A DNA stretch of 64,000 nt, from positions 28,597,208 through 28,661,207 of the forward strand of contig NC_056035.1 of the NCBI RefSeq assembly GCF_004379255.2, read 5' to 3'. The notes under the pieces are model-generated. The model was not told the DNA's origin, ran no database searches, and worked only from the letters and a program-made list of their open reading frames with translations. A program made the translations under genes and the position numbers. Positions 22,904 through 33,688 of this stretch are shown here, in pieces. Source of the DNA: Salvia splendens. Lineage: Eukaryota; Streptophyta; Magnoliopsida; Lamiales; Lamiaceae. Numbering within the stretch: the stretch's first letter is position 1; each line of letters opens with the position of its first letter.

Positions 22904-23328
22904 AGACTTTGATGAATGTTATTATGAAGACTCCTTTGAGAGCATCTCCCATGTGAGATTTCTATCCAAATTCCTACATTGTAGGTTGCTTGTTTTATGT
23001 TCATTTGGCTAAATCAAGTATAGGTATGCATTTATGGTTGTGTAGTCATGAATGTGGAGCCAATGGAGTGTTTGCTTTGGGTGAAAGTAGCCTAGGGTTG
23101 CCCACATCTCTTTGTGGGAGGTCATAGGTCCTCAAAGAGGATTCCTCCTTCTTTACACTTTCTTCTCACCGTCTTTCTCTCCATCCAAAACCATTTTGAG
23201 TTTAGTTTTTGTGGCTAGCTCAACTTATCTTTACTTTATCTTTGAAAACACAAAAAAATTGAAATCAAACACCGCTTTGGGTATTTCTTGGGCACATGGA
23301 AGGTTTCCCTCACAAGGAACCTTTATCA
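22904..23328 (+). repeat. Truncated 3' LTR of element C
   Basis: 425 bp that match 21602-22027 nearly base for base; the 5' part of this LTR is absent. Confidence 0.88.
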
Positions 23329-23333
23329 TATAA

Positions 23334-26300
23334 TGTGTTTGAATAGGGTGTGCGGTGTCTGTATTGTATATATATATTCGTGGATAGTGTATATGTGTAG
23401 CGTAATGTTTGTATTTTTTATTAAGTGTATTGTGTTCAATGTATGCGTTGGAGTGTGTCTGTGTGTGAATTGTGTATTTTGTGTTTAATCTATGTGTTTT
23501 ATTATTAGTGTGTGTATTTTTTACTAGAGATGTGTTTAGTGTGTGTTTATGTGTGGGAAGTGTGTCTATGTGTATTTTGTGTTTAATGTATGTAATTTCT
23601 TTATAATGTGTGTTTGGATCGTGGATGTGTATAGTGTTTATTTATATTTGGTATAGTCTATGTATTTATGCAATGTATGTATTTTTGTGATGTGTGTTTT
23701 TCATGTTTAATGTGTGTATTTTATTATTAATGTTTGTATTTTGACCAGAGATGTGTATAGTGTGTCTATTTTATGCAGTGTATGTATTTTGAGTAATTTG
23801 TATTTTTGTAATGTACGAAGTTTGGAGTATGTGGATTGTGTGTTTAATTTGTGTATTTTATTATTAGTGTGTTTGTGTATTTTGTGTTTAATGTATGTAA
23901 TATATTTATAATGTGTGTATTTGGATCAAGGATGTGTATAGTGTTTATTTATATTTGGTATAGTTTATGTATATTATGCAATGTATGTATTTTTATTAAA
24001 TGTATTGTGTTCAATGTATGCTATGGAGTGTGTCTGTGTGTGAAATGTGTATTTTGTGTTTAATCTATGTATTTTATTATTAGTGTGTTTTTTGACTGTA
24101 GATGTGTATAGTGTGTGTTTATGTGTGTGAAGTGCGTCTATGTGTATTTTGTGTTTAATGTATGTAATTTATTTATAATGTGTGTTTGGATCGGGGATGA
24201 GTATAGTGTTTATTTATATTTTGTATAGTTTATGTATTTATGCAATGTATGTACTTTTGTGATGTGTGTTTTTCATGTTTAATGTGTGTATTTTATTATT
24301 AATGTTTGTATTTTGACCAGGGAAGTGTATAGTGTGTCTATTTTATGCAATGTATGTATTTTGAGTAATTTGTATTTTTACAATGTACGAAGCTTGGAGT
24401 ATGTGGATTGTGTGTACTTTGTGCATAAAGTATGCATTGTTTGGGATGTCCGTGTTTGTGTGGAAATTGTGTATTTTGTGTAGTGTGTATTTTGAATATA
24501 GTTTGTATTTTGTGTGTATGATTTTAGTGCATTTATGTTTTGTATAATGTGTTTATAGTGCTACATATGTAGTTCTCGTATATGAATATTATAGTGTGTT
24601 ACGAGTATTGTGTGTAGTGAATATATTTTGTGCATGTATTATACGTGCTTTGTGTATAGTGTGTGTTTATATTTTCAGTAACGTGTGTATTATGGGCAAT
24701 ATATGCAATGTGTGTTTTTTGTGTTAAGTTTGTGTATTTTGTATAGTGTATGTTGTGTGTAATGTAAGTAGTGTGCATTTTGTGCATTTTGTGTATTTTG
24801 ATCGGGGATGCGTACAGTGTTTGTTAATATTTTGAATAATGTGTTTATATGCAATTTATGTATTTTATATAGTGTGTACTGTGTGCAAGTAGTGTGGAAT
24901 GTGTGCATTATGTCTACTTTGTGTGCAATGTATGTACTGTGTATAAATTGTTTTCCCTATATGTATCTTTATGTTTATAATGTGTTTGAATAGGGTGTGC
25001 GGTGTCTGTATTGTATATATATATTCGTGGATAGTGTATATGTGTAGCGTAATGTTTGTATTTTTTATTAAGTGTATTGTGTTCAATGTATGCGTTGGAG
25101 TGTGTCTGTGTGTGAATTGTGTATTTTGTGTTTAATCTATGTGTTTTATTATTAGTGTGTGTATTTTTTACTAGAGATGTGTTTAGTGTGTGTTTATGTG
25201 TGGGAAGTGTGTCTATGTGTATTTTGTGTTTAATGTATGTAATTTCTTTATAATGTGTGTTTGGATCGTGGATGTGTATAGTGTTTATTTATATTTGGTA
25301 TAGTCTATGTATTTATGCAATGTATGTATTTTTGTGATGTGTGTTTTTCATGTTTAATGTGTGTATTTTATTATTAATGTTTGTATTTTGACCAGAGATG
25401 TGTATAGTGTGTCTATTTTATGCAGTGTATGTATTTTGAGTAATTTGTATTTTTGTAATGTACGAAGTTTGGAGTATGTGGATTGTGTGTTTAATTTGTG
25501 TATTTTATTATTAGTGTGTTTGTGTATTTTGTGTTTAATGTATGTAATATATTTATAATGTGTGTATTTGGATCAAGGATGTGTATAGTGTTTATTTATA
25601 CTTGGTATAGTTTATGTATATTATGCAATGTATGTATTTTTATTAAGTGTAGTGTGTTCAATGTATGTTATGGAGTGTCTGTGTGTGAATTGTGTATTTT
25701 GTGTTTAATCTATGTATTTTATTATTAGTGTGTTTTTTGACTGTAGATGTGTATAGTGTGTGTTTATGTGTGTGAAGTGCGTCTATGTGTATTTTGTGTT
25801 TAATGTATGTAATTTATTTATAATGTGTGTTTGGATCGGGGATGTGTATAGTGTTTATTTATATTTTGTATAGTTTATGTATTTATGCAATGTATGTACT
25901 TTTGTGATGTGTGTTTTTCATGTTTAATGTGTGTATTTTATTATTAATGTTTGTATTTTGACCAGGGAAGTGTATAGTGTGTCTATTTTATGCAATGTAT
26001 GTATTTTGAGTAATTTGTATTTTTACAATGTACGAAGCTTGGAGTATGTGGATTGTGTGTACTTTGTGCATAAATTATGCATTGTTTGGGATGTCCGTGT
26101 TTGTGTGGAAATTGTGTATTTTGTGTAGTGTGTATTTTGAATATAGTTTGTATTTTGTGTGTATGATTTTAATGCATTTATGTTTTGTATAATGTGTTTA
26201 TAGTGCTACATATGTAGTTCTCGTATATGAATATTATAGTGTGTTACGAGTATTGTGTGTAGTGAATATATTTTGTGCATGTATTATGCGTGCTTTGTGT

Positions 26301-27000
26301 ATAGTGTGTGTTTATATTTTCAGTAACGTGTGTATTATGGGCAATATATGCAATGTGTGTTTTTTGTGTTAAGTTTGTGTATTTTGTATAGTGTATGTTG
26401 TGTGTAATGTAAGTAGTGTGCATTTTGTGCATTTTGTGTATTTTGATCGGGGATGCGTACAGTGTTTGTTAATATTTTGAATATATGCAATTTATGTATT
26501 TTATATAGTGTGTACTGTGTGCAAGTAGTGTGGAATGTGTGCATTATGTCTACTTTGTGTGCAATGTATGTACTGTGTATAAATTGTTTTCCCTATATGT
26601 ATCTTTATGTTTATAATGTGTTTGAATTGGGTGTGCGGTGTCTGTATTGTATATATATATTCGTGGATAGTGTATATGTGTAGCGTAATGTTTGTATTTT
26701 TTATTAAGTGTATTGTGTTCAATGTATGCTGTGGAGTGTGTCTGTGTGTGAATTGTGTATTTTGTGTTTAATCTATGTATTTTATTATTAGTGTGTGTAT
26801 TTTTTACTAGAGATGTGTTTAGTGTGTGTTTATGTGTGGGAAGTGTGTCTATGTGTATTTTGTGTCTAATGTATGTAATTTATTTATAATGTGTGTTTGG
26901 ATCTGGGATGTGTATAGTGTTTATTTATATTTGGTATAGTTTATGTATTTTTGCAATGTATGTATTTTTGTGATGTGTGTTTTTCGTGTTTAATGTGTGC
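23334..27000 (+). repeat. Satellite block 3 (plus orientation)
   Basis: Resumes the linker cut by element C. Two successive composite units are nearly identical with a period of about 1645 bp (one 575-bp module plus a linker of about 1.07 kb); equivalent points are 23714 and 25361, and 24286 and 25931. It ends abruptly in pararetrovirus sequence at 27000/27001. Confidence 0.9.
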
Positions 27001-27730
27001 CAATATTAGATTTTTAGGACATGAAATTAGTAAAGGAACTTTCAAACCTATTAGTAGGTCGATTTCCTTTACAGATAAATTCCCTGATGAAATCAAAGAT
27101 AAAAATCAATTACAGAGATTCTTAGGATGCATGAATTACATTTCAGACTTTTTTCCTAATCTTAGGGAGACCTGTAAACCTCTTTACCAAAGGCTTAGGA
27201 AAGACCCCCCTAATTGGACAGAAGAACACACTAATATTATCAAAACCATAAAACAAGAAGTAAAAACTCTTCCGTGCTTAGGCATCCCCAATCCAAAAGC
27301 CTTTATGATCATAGAAACAGATGCCTCAAATCTAGGTTATGGAGGAATTTTAAAACAAAAATTTAATTCAAAAGAACAATTAGTTAGATACCACTCGGGA
27401 ATCTGGAATAATACACAGATAAATTATTCCGTTATCAAAAAAGAAATTTTATCCATAGTTTTATGCATTTCAAAATTTCAAGATGACCTTTACAATAAAA
27501 AGTTCTTACTCAGAATAGATTGCAAATCAGCAAAAGAAGTTCTTACGAAAGATGTTCAAAATATTGTTTCAAAACAAATATTTGCCAGATGGCAAGCTAT
27601 TCTTTCTGTTTTTGATTTTGAAATTGAATTTATAAAAGGAGAAAACAATTCTCTACCTGATTTTCTAACTAGAGAATTTTTACAAGGGAACAGTAATGGA
27701 CTCTACAAGGAAGAAAATACAAAGTGCTAA
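27001..27730 (+). pseudogene. RT C-terminus and RNase H of pararetrovirus copy 1
   Basis: The coding frame enters from satellite at 27000, so the N-terminal part (all of the RT catalytic centre) is missing. It starts at the FLGHEIS block of the RT thumb, continues through FLGCMNYISDFFPN, and reaches RNase H with its acidic residues in place: D in IETDAS, E in KKEILSIV, D in LRIDCKSA and D in LPDFLTRE. The stop at 27728-27730 lies 35 bases past the ORF2 start. A Met inside the satellite that happens to be in frame is not the real start. Confidence 0.88.
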
Positions 27731-28883
27731 AGACTATGAAGTCTTCGCTGCAAAACATACCTCAAAAGCCCTTGTTTCACCCACAACTCCTGTCACTCCT
27801 CAAAAATCCAATCAAATTATCCCAAACAGATTCTCTCCAATCCAAAATATACCAGAAATTCCCTATAAAACGGTTCTTGCTTCAAACCTGCCAAAACCCA
27901 CTAATATCCAAATCCCAAACACTCCTGAGGTATACAAATATACTGCCAAAGATTGGCATGATGATTGTGGGATGACTTCTTTTTCTGAATATCCAGCGAC
28001 TCTTTCTCAAAAAGATTTTATCAGAAATCATTTTCCAAATCCTTCCCAATTTTGGGAATCCGACGATCGTTTGAAAGATCAAAAGTATTATGAGTTTATT
28101 CTAGTGGATTCTGATTCAGTAGAAATAACTCATAATTACGATAGATCTAAAGAAATTGAATACTCAAAATGTGTTATCAAAAGAGTACATACTCTCACCA
28201 CTTTTGGTGGTCAAAATGAATTCAAAATATTCCCAGTCAATCACCCAGCTCAGGGGTATAATTACATTGATTATAAGAATGCTTGGTTTAGAGCTTTTCT
28301 AGTTAGACCCTTCAACCACTCTTGGTTCATAACTTTCCACCACAACTGTGATAAACAACCTCCTGTCTGGTTTGTTGATTGGTGGAGAAAAATGGGGTCT
28401 TCTATCCAAATTCTTCCTCTTCAAATTCAAGAAGGTTTTAAGGTCTTTGCAGAGTTTTCAACTCTAAAAAATTATCAAAAGTTCATCATCTTCCACGCTG
28501 AATTCAAGATTCCTTGGATTTTTGCATGGGATTTCAATTTTGAAAAAATTTATCCAGACCCTACCCCTTATTCTTTGACAAGGGTCTATAAAGTCAAATG
28601 GTGGTCGAGGTTCCAAAATCATATTGGAACTGAACTGGCCGTTAGGCATTTTTTAAACACTGGTGAAAAAGTGGTTTATCAAAAAAATGATAAAGGAAAA
28701 GAAAAAACAGGAACAGCCAGCAGTCCAGAACCGAAAATGGGAAGTTATATGGATCATCTTCCAGATAATATCAAGAAAGAATTCTTTGAATATCTGGCGC
28801 AAAAGTCTGTCTCTTCAAGATCAAAATCTGAAGAATCTGTCTCCTCAGACCCTATAAGGGATCAAGACCCTTATGAATTTTAA
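27696..28883 (+). CDS. ORF2 of the pararetrovirus (unknown function)
   Basis: 395 codons, ATG at 27696, overlapping the end of ORF1 in another frame; no internal stop. The N-terminal 90 residues are Pro/Ser/Thr-rich and look disordered. The middle (about 95-320) is rich in aromatic residues, with several Trp and His (WFITFHHNCDKQPPVWFVDWW) and a compact-domain look. The C-terminal 60 residues are charged and Ser-rich. Florendoviruses have a second ORF of unknown function in this place; I recognise no enzyme motif. Copy 2 keeps only its first 75 or so codons (47272 down to about 47046). Confidence 0.7.
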   Translation: MDSTRKKIQSAKDYEVFAAKHTSKALVSPTTPVTPQKSNQIIPNRFSPIQNIPEIPYKTVLASNLPKPTNIQIPNTPEVYKYTAKDWHDDCGMTSFSEYPATLSQKDFIRNHFPNPSQFWESDDRLKDQKYYEFILVDSDSVEITHNYDRSKEIEYSKCVIKRVHTLTTFGGQNEFKIFPVNHPAQGYNYIDYKNAWFRAFLVRPFNHSWFITFHHNCDKQPPVWFVDWWRKMGSSIQILPLQIQEGFKVFAEFSTLKNYQKFIIFHAEFKIPWIFAWDFNFEKIYPDPTPYSLTRVYKVKWWSRFQNHIGTELAVRHFLNTGEKVVYQKNDKGKEKTGTASSPEPKMGSYMDHLPDNIKKEFFEYLAQKSVSSRSKSEESVSSDPIRDQDPYEF

Positions 28884-28957
28884 ATTTTCAGGGAAACAGC
28901 GATCAAAGAGCAAAACAGAAGAATCAAGATTATCCACATAATACTTGCTGCATAGAT

Positions 28958-29185
28958 ATGCCGAGAAGAAACGGCTTATATAATAATGATTATGGTATAG
29001 AAATAAAAAGATTAGAAGCAGAAATCAGAGAGCAAAGAAGAAGGATCAGAGTTTTCCATAAAATTAGACGGAGCAGAAGCAAATATTTTTGTTGTTGGGA
29101 TAATGATGAAGATTGGCAAAGAGAACAAATTATTGAAGGATGCAAAAGGAGAATTAGAATTATCCATATAATACTTGCTGCTTAG
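28958..29185 (+). CDS. Small basic ORF downstream of ORF2
   Basis: 75 codons starting MPRRNG, rich in Arg, Lys and Glu, possibly helical (KRLEAEIREQRRRIRVF). Its last third shares a sequence with the segment just after ORF2 (28900-28955): CAAAACAGAAGAATCAAGAT and ATAATACTTGCTGC recur near 29140-29180. The region therefore looks like a degenerate internal repeat rather than an independent gene. Its 3' half recurs at 34813-34954 through a recombination junction. Confidence 0.35.
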   Translation: MPRRNGLYNNDYGIEIKRLEAEIREQRRRIRVFHKIRRSRSKYFCCWDNDEDWQREQIIEGCKRRIRIIHIILAA

Positions 29186-29382
29186 CGGACAAAACCAATG
29201 CCTCAAAATTCAAAATCAAAAGTTACCACAAGATCAAAAGCTGTCATGCCACAATTCCCAAGAATTCACAAAAGAACAAAAGTTGCCTCCAAGGGGACCA
29301 CCACTTCTCAAAATGATCAGCACGTAGCATTTGGTGTAATCATCTACAATATAATAATGTTGTAATAGTTAGGAAAGTTTTC

Positions 29383-29392
29383 CTATAAATAG
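29383..29392 (+). promoter_or_regulatory. TATA box of the pararetrovirus promoter
   Basis: CTATAAATAG in the intergenic region, about 400 bp upstream of the primer site and about 660 bp upstream of ORF1. This is the position expected for the single promoter that makes the pregenomic RNA. It is followed by a CT-rich transcript-like start at about 29440-29465. Confidence 0.65.
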
Positions 29393-29572
29393 CTTGTAAA
29401 TCTAAGAGGAAAAGGCACACCGGTCTTAGAGTTTTCAGACCATTGCTCTCTTCCTCCTCCCTCTGTAACCCTTGAAGTTTTAAGCCAAGTTAGTTTTCAA
29501 AACTCATACTTTGTCTTATTTACTATCTTTCATATTGCCTAGTTTATCATGTTTAATCAATACACCATCCAA

Positions 29573-29705
29573 GTGGAGACCATTTTGATATACTTGCCCA
29601 GCTGCAAGATGATCTTGGTGGATTTTCCATTGGATTTCAATACTGTGGAAACCATTTTGATATACTTGCCCAGTTGCAAGATGATCTCGGTGGATTTTCC
29701 ATACG
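29573..29705 (+). repeat. 72-bp direct repeat in the viral leader
   Basis: GTGGAGACCATTTTGATATA and what follows, from 29573, recurs from 29645 with a few changes and a shorter second unit. It lies between the promoter and the primer site. Confidence 0.85.
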
Positions 29706-29784
29706 TTATTTACTTGTCATCATATCTCTTCATTCATATTTCTTATTCAAATAACGGAATAATTAATCTGGGAATGATTCAAAG

Positions 29785-29797
29785 TGGTATCAGAGCC
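29785..29797 (+). other. tRNA-Met primer-binding site of the pararetrovirus
   Basis: TGGTATCAGAGCC, complementary to plant initiator tRNA-Met. Pararetroviruses prime minus-strand synthesis here, and it conventionally marks position 1 of the circular genome. Confidence 0.9.
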
Positions 29798-30044
29798 ATT
29801 TCGATGGCGGTAATGTACATTAACCGGTTTTCTATGTTTACTTGTCATGTAACTCAAAGCAGAATAGATGAGGACTATTTTAGATCTGAACCTAGTAAAA
29901 GAAGCGTTGGAATTCAGGATTGGTAAACTTGTAAATCGGTTGGTAAGCCTTGAATTTAGGTGTTCCACGTATAGTGTTCCCCTGCGACCAGCTTCTTTCT
30001 ACTAAAACAGATCCTTTTAAAAACCCTTATCCCTCTGTTTGTCC

Positions 30045-31253
30045 ATGGCCAGTAAATTGGTAAACCTGTTAAGACCCAAAACTGAAAAGAAATATGATAA
30101 AAATATTGTTTCAAGTAATGAGATTCATGCACCCATTAATTACTCAGATTGGAGTATCCCCAAAGAAAAGGTTGAAAATTTTTATAATATAGGACTTATA
30201 GATTTTAGGACCGCCTTTTCAATAAGGACTCATGAAGAAACTAGAAGTATCTTGCGCAAATCGGAAAGCTTTCCTCTCCTCAATAAAGATTCTATAAAAA
30301 AATATATAGAAAAAGGCCATAGGTACGCCCATTTTGGTCTCGCCCAAGTTGCTGTCAAACCTTTAGTCCATATAGGAGTTGACACACCCATTTACCTAGC
30401 TTTAAGAGACAAAAGACTGAAGAAATATCAAACGTCAATTTTAGCTATGGTCCAAACTAATATTTGTAATGGCCCAATATACTTCAATTGCTCCCCAAAC
30501 TTTTCTGTTGATCTAACAGACCCCATGATTTTAGAATCCCTTGTTCTTGATATTCAGATACAGGGAAACGAGTTTCATAATTGTAAGAATTTTGTTGTCA
30601 TGTTCAGAGTCTACCTTAGGCTTATGTCTTCGAACTTGAACCCTAAATTTAGTAAGTTCGTGAAAGGAGAAACTATTCTCTTACAAATAGATGCTGAACA
30701 ATCCACGACATACACTCCTAAACGTCTTAAATGGAATCAAATGACAATCCCAAGTCAGTTCATCATAAAAGAACCTCAATTCCCCAGTGATATTGAAAGG
30801 AGAGAACCATCTCAAATAATTGAAGAACCTGATGGTACTGTAACAGTTAAATTTGATAGGACAAATTCTTTCTCAAACTATAGTAGAAGTTTTAGATATG
30901 AGAATAGTAGAGCATCCTGTTCGGATATTCCTAGTCCCTCAGAACGAAACTGGACGTTCAAAACACCTATACCACAGCCAAATTCCACGTCTGAAGAAAA
31001 TATAGGTGACCCTTACTCACCCACTAGAAGTACTATGGTCATAACTCTTAATGAAGAATTTACCCCAGATATGGAGTATTTGAATAAAGAATTAAGTTCT
31101 CCTTTTTACAAAGAAAAAGAAAGATGGTTTAATAAATTAGATAATAAGATTAGAATCAAAATAAAGAATGAATGGATAAATGAAATGAAGAAAATAAAAT
31201 CGAACTTTCTTTTTTATGATTTTATAGCAATATACCTCTCTTCAGAAGGATGA
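30045..31253 (+). pseudogene. ORF1 N-terminal part: movement protein, with premature stop
   Basis: ATG at 30045 in good context (TCCATGG). 402 codons to a TGA at 31251-31253. Residues about 85-220 form a 30K-type movement protein domain (HFGLAQVAVKPLV, VDTPIYLALRD, LDIQIQGNEF). Such proteins carry virus through plasmodesmata. Frame and homology continue past the TGA; the corresponding codon in copy 2 encodes Trp, so the stop is a point mutation rather than the natural end. C-terminal to the domain is a Ser/Pro-rich linker and a charged part beginning near residue 300 that is shared with copy 2. Confidence 0.82.
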
Positions 31254-31677
31254 TATGATTGTTTCAAAAAACCTACCATTGAAGTTAATTCAAGTCTTAT
31301 AAAAAAATGGTGTTTGTCAAGTAATGATACTATAATTTCGGCAGTTCATCCTCCTCTTCAATCTTTAAAAATTCAAACTTATAAAGGAGAAATTATTGCA
31401 GACCCTTTTAAACAAACTAAAAAGCCTAATGAAAAGGATCCTGCTGAAAACGAAGAATTACAAAGGATTATCCAGCAAAATAATTATTCAAACCAAATTC
31501 TTAACACTATTGCTAACCAATTAAATACTATTTCCACCAAGAGTCCTTCACCAGTCAAACAGAGTATCCTGAACGATACTTCTAAACCTTTTTTTAAGAG
31601 TAATGATATTTTTAAAAATAAGAGTGTAACTTTTAACCCAAAGACAAAGAAATTATTAACAAAAATTTCTGAAAAAC
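31254..31677 (+). pseudogene. ORF1 continuation up to the solo LTR
   Basis: Same frame as the movement protein, after the premature stop. It covers a Lys/Asn/Ser-rich linker between the movement and coat domains and is cut at 31677 by the LTR insertion. Bases 31517-31677 recur at 33528-33688 on the other side of the LTR. Confidence 0.8.
31517..31677 (+). repeat. 161-bp duplicated viral segment, left copy
   Basis: Identical to 33528-33688 except for one visible A/G change near 31647 (AAGACAAAG against AAGACAGAG). The two copies sit directly on either side of the solo LTR, far longer than any target duplication. Confidence 0.9.
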
Positions 31678-31848
31678 TGTAACACCCGTAAAAAAAAGAA
31701 AAAAAATCAAATAAATCTAATTAAATCTTTTCCTAGTTGACTTGGTCAAATATATTTCTCTAAACCATATCACCAAACGATTTCCCCATATCTATACTCC
31801 CTAAAATCTCTCCAACCACCAAATCCATCAATATCTATCAGTTTTGCC

Positions 31849-31856
31849 TATATATA
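31849..31856 (+). promoter_or_regulatory. Probable TATA box of the solo LTR
   Basis: TATATATA about 170 bp into the LTR, followed by a CA-containing AC-rich stretch and an A-rich, then GA-rich, leader-like sequence. There is no direct proof of use. Confidence 0.4.
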
Positions 31857-32799
31857 TCCAATCAATCCCACGATCTTTCTACACATAAATTCAATACCAA
31901 GAAAAACCAGGAACTAAAATTTAGAGAAAGAACAGAGTTGGAGAAGAGAGTTTTCTGCCGCCTAAGAAGGTAATCACCGATCAATTCCCAGCCTTGATTT
32001 CCTTGCATTCATTTAGGATAACTCGAATTTTGGAGCATGAAATCTGTAGTATTCGGACAGTAGGTTCCGACGCATGTTTGACCAAACAAACGAACTCCTT
32101 TTTATACGATTCTTTTTTCTGAGTAAACCTTAAGGTGTCTTCTGTGTGGTGTGTAAATTTCAACCTATTTGGACGAAAGATGTATTTTTGGTGAATTTTT
32201 GAAGTTGACTGCGCAGTTCTGCCAGAAATTATTTTTCTCGACCAGGGAGTTACGTTTTCGATTTGACCGACCTAAAAAGATTATTTTGATGTGAAATTTT
32301 AATTGAATGATATTTTATGTGTCTACTGTATTGTGGAAAAGTTTCAGCCCCAACGGAGACCGGATGAATTTTAAATGATTTTTACAAACCAACCGCGCAA
32401 TTCTGCCAGTTTTGTTGTTAGGTGAAAATATCACTTGTTGCTAAGTTTTAATGAATTATATGATGCATGTATGATTTAAGAAGGTATCCTATGGCATGAT
32501 TATGTGTAACACGTTGAGAAGTATTATGGCATGTTTTTCCTTATGTTGATGAACGTTCGGGAATGGACAATCTAAGAAAACGATGAAAGGAACGATAGGA
32601 TATGCATGATAATTGTAATAATGGAAAACCTGATTGTGTGGTGATATTGACAAGGGTTGTTGCACGTAAGAGGGTACCAAGAGTAAAAGGTTGCGTAAAG
32701 TCGTGATTGTGTGGTATAAGCAAGCGAGGTGGGCTTTCTTTTTAAATATGGGCAATGCCCCAAGTATATTTTTATGTGAAAATGATACGAATATTTGTC

Positions 32800-33144
32800 A
32801 TGCCGTGTTTTGTTTTATTCTATGGAACCTATCTGATGTGGCTTTTGCCATCAATGGAAAATCGAATTCGGGTCTGTCTAGGGAGTGAGTCTCTATTCAG
32901 GCTAGTGTACACCAATGGGGATCGTGAGCCGTCTTTTGGGTCGGCCGGTCTAGTGACTTGGAATGTGGCCACATTCTTTGTCATCAATGGATCGGATATG
33001 GTAGACATCTATGGGAAAATGACTGATCAGTCGAGTTTTACGATGGAAATTATTTTAGTGTCTTGGGCGATTTCTAAAGTTAAAACCCCAAGGTCACTCA
33101 ATGGTGGCATGATAAATACTTTTTATAAAATGTTTTCGGCATGA
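32800..33144 (+). CDS. Solo-LTR copy of the conserved LTR open frame
   Basis: Starts at the Met equivalent to that of 698-1048 (MPCFVLFYG). An earlier in-frame ATG at 32755 adds 15 residues. Compared with element A it has about a dozen amino-acid changes and one extra codon near the KVKTPRSL block, and stays open to a TGA three codons earlier. Function unknown. Confidence 0.3.
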   Translation: MPCFVLFYGTYLMWLLPSMENRIRVCLGSESLFRLVYTNGDREPSFGSAGLVTWNVATFFVINGSDMVDIYGKMTDQSSFTMEIILVSWAISKVKTPRSLNGGMINTFYKMFSA

Positions 33145-33527
33145 GCCCACTGAGTGCATCAAGTACTCAGCCCTGCATTTCTTTTTAAAAATTTGCAGGT
33201 TGAGCGTGACGGGTGCGGTGGGTGTTGAGCAAGACCGTTGAAGAAATTTAAGTGTGTAGAATGTGTCATGTCTTCACACGTGGCATATTCCTTCTCTCAA
33301 ATGCTTCCGCTAAGTAGTTGTCTTTTTTTTGAGTTCTTGTATCGTTGAGATAGTATTCATTTTTGAGTTGTTGATTGTTGAGATACTCTGATTTTATTCG
33401 AGCTATTCCCATTTGTTTCTAGCTATGGTTGAGTTGTGTTGATTTCCCCCTTTCTTCCCCGCTTCTCTAATCCTCCCCTAGTCTCGATCAACCGTGTTTT
33501 CTATCCTTAGAAAATGCGGGCGTGACA

Positions 33528-33688
33528 CCAATTAAATACTATTTCCACCAAGAGTCCTTCACCAGTCAAACAGAGTATCCTGAACGATACTTCTAAACCT
33601 TTTTTTAAGAGTAATGATATTTTTAAAAATAAGAGTGTAACTTTTAACCCAAAGACAGAGAAATTATTAACAAAAATTTCTGAAAAAC
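33528..33688 (+). repeat. 161-bp duplicated viral segment, right copy
   Basis: Right-hand partner of 31517-31677; viral sequence continues normally after it. Confidence 0.9.

Larger units (their letters stand above)
21075..23328 (+). mobile_element. LTR retrotransposon C, internally deleted
   Basis: Starts TGATATAAACGGG, ends CCTTTATCA, and is flanked by a TATAA target duplication (21070-21074 and 23329-23333) inside a satellite linker. The 5' LTR is 21075-22027, followed by a primer site, a leader and the first codons of gag. Then comes a deletion that also removed the first roughly 530 bp of the 3' LTR. The remaining 3' LTR is 22904-23328. No RT is present, so the superfamily is not certain. 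Confidence 0.88.
31678..33527 (+). mobile_element. Solo LTR related to element A
   Basis: 1850 bp, TGTAACACCC at the start and GGGCGTGACA at the end. Its second half, from about 32700, matches LTR A in the reverse orientation, including the conserved open frame. The first half is mostly different, so this is a sister subfamily. The five bases before it (AAAAC) and after it (CCAAT) do not match, so it lacks a normal target duplication. Confidence 0.85.

Noticed and set aside
26951..27000. Met in satellite sequence in frame with the viral RNase H at 27001.
   Set aside because: A chance in-frame ATG in satellite; the homology starts exactly at the junction and the catalytic RT part is missing, so it is not a real start.
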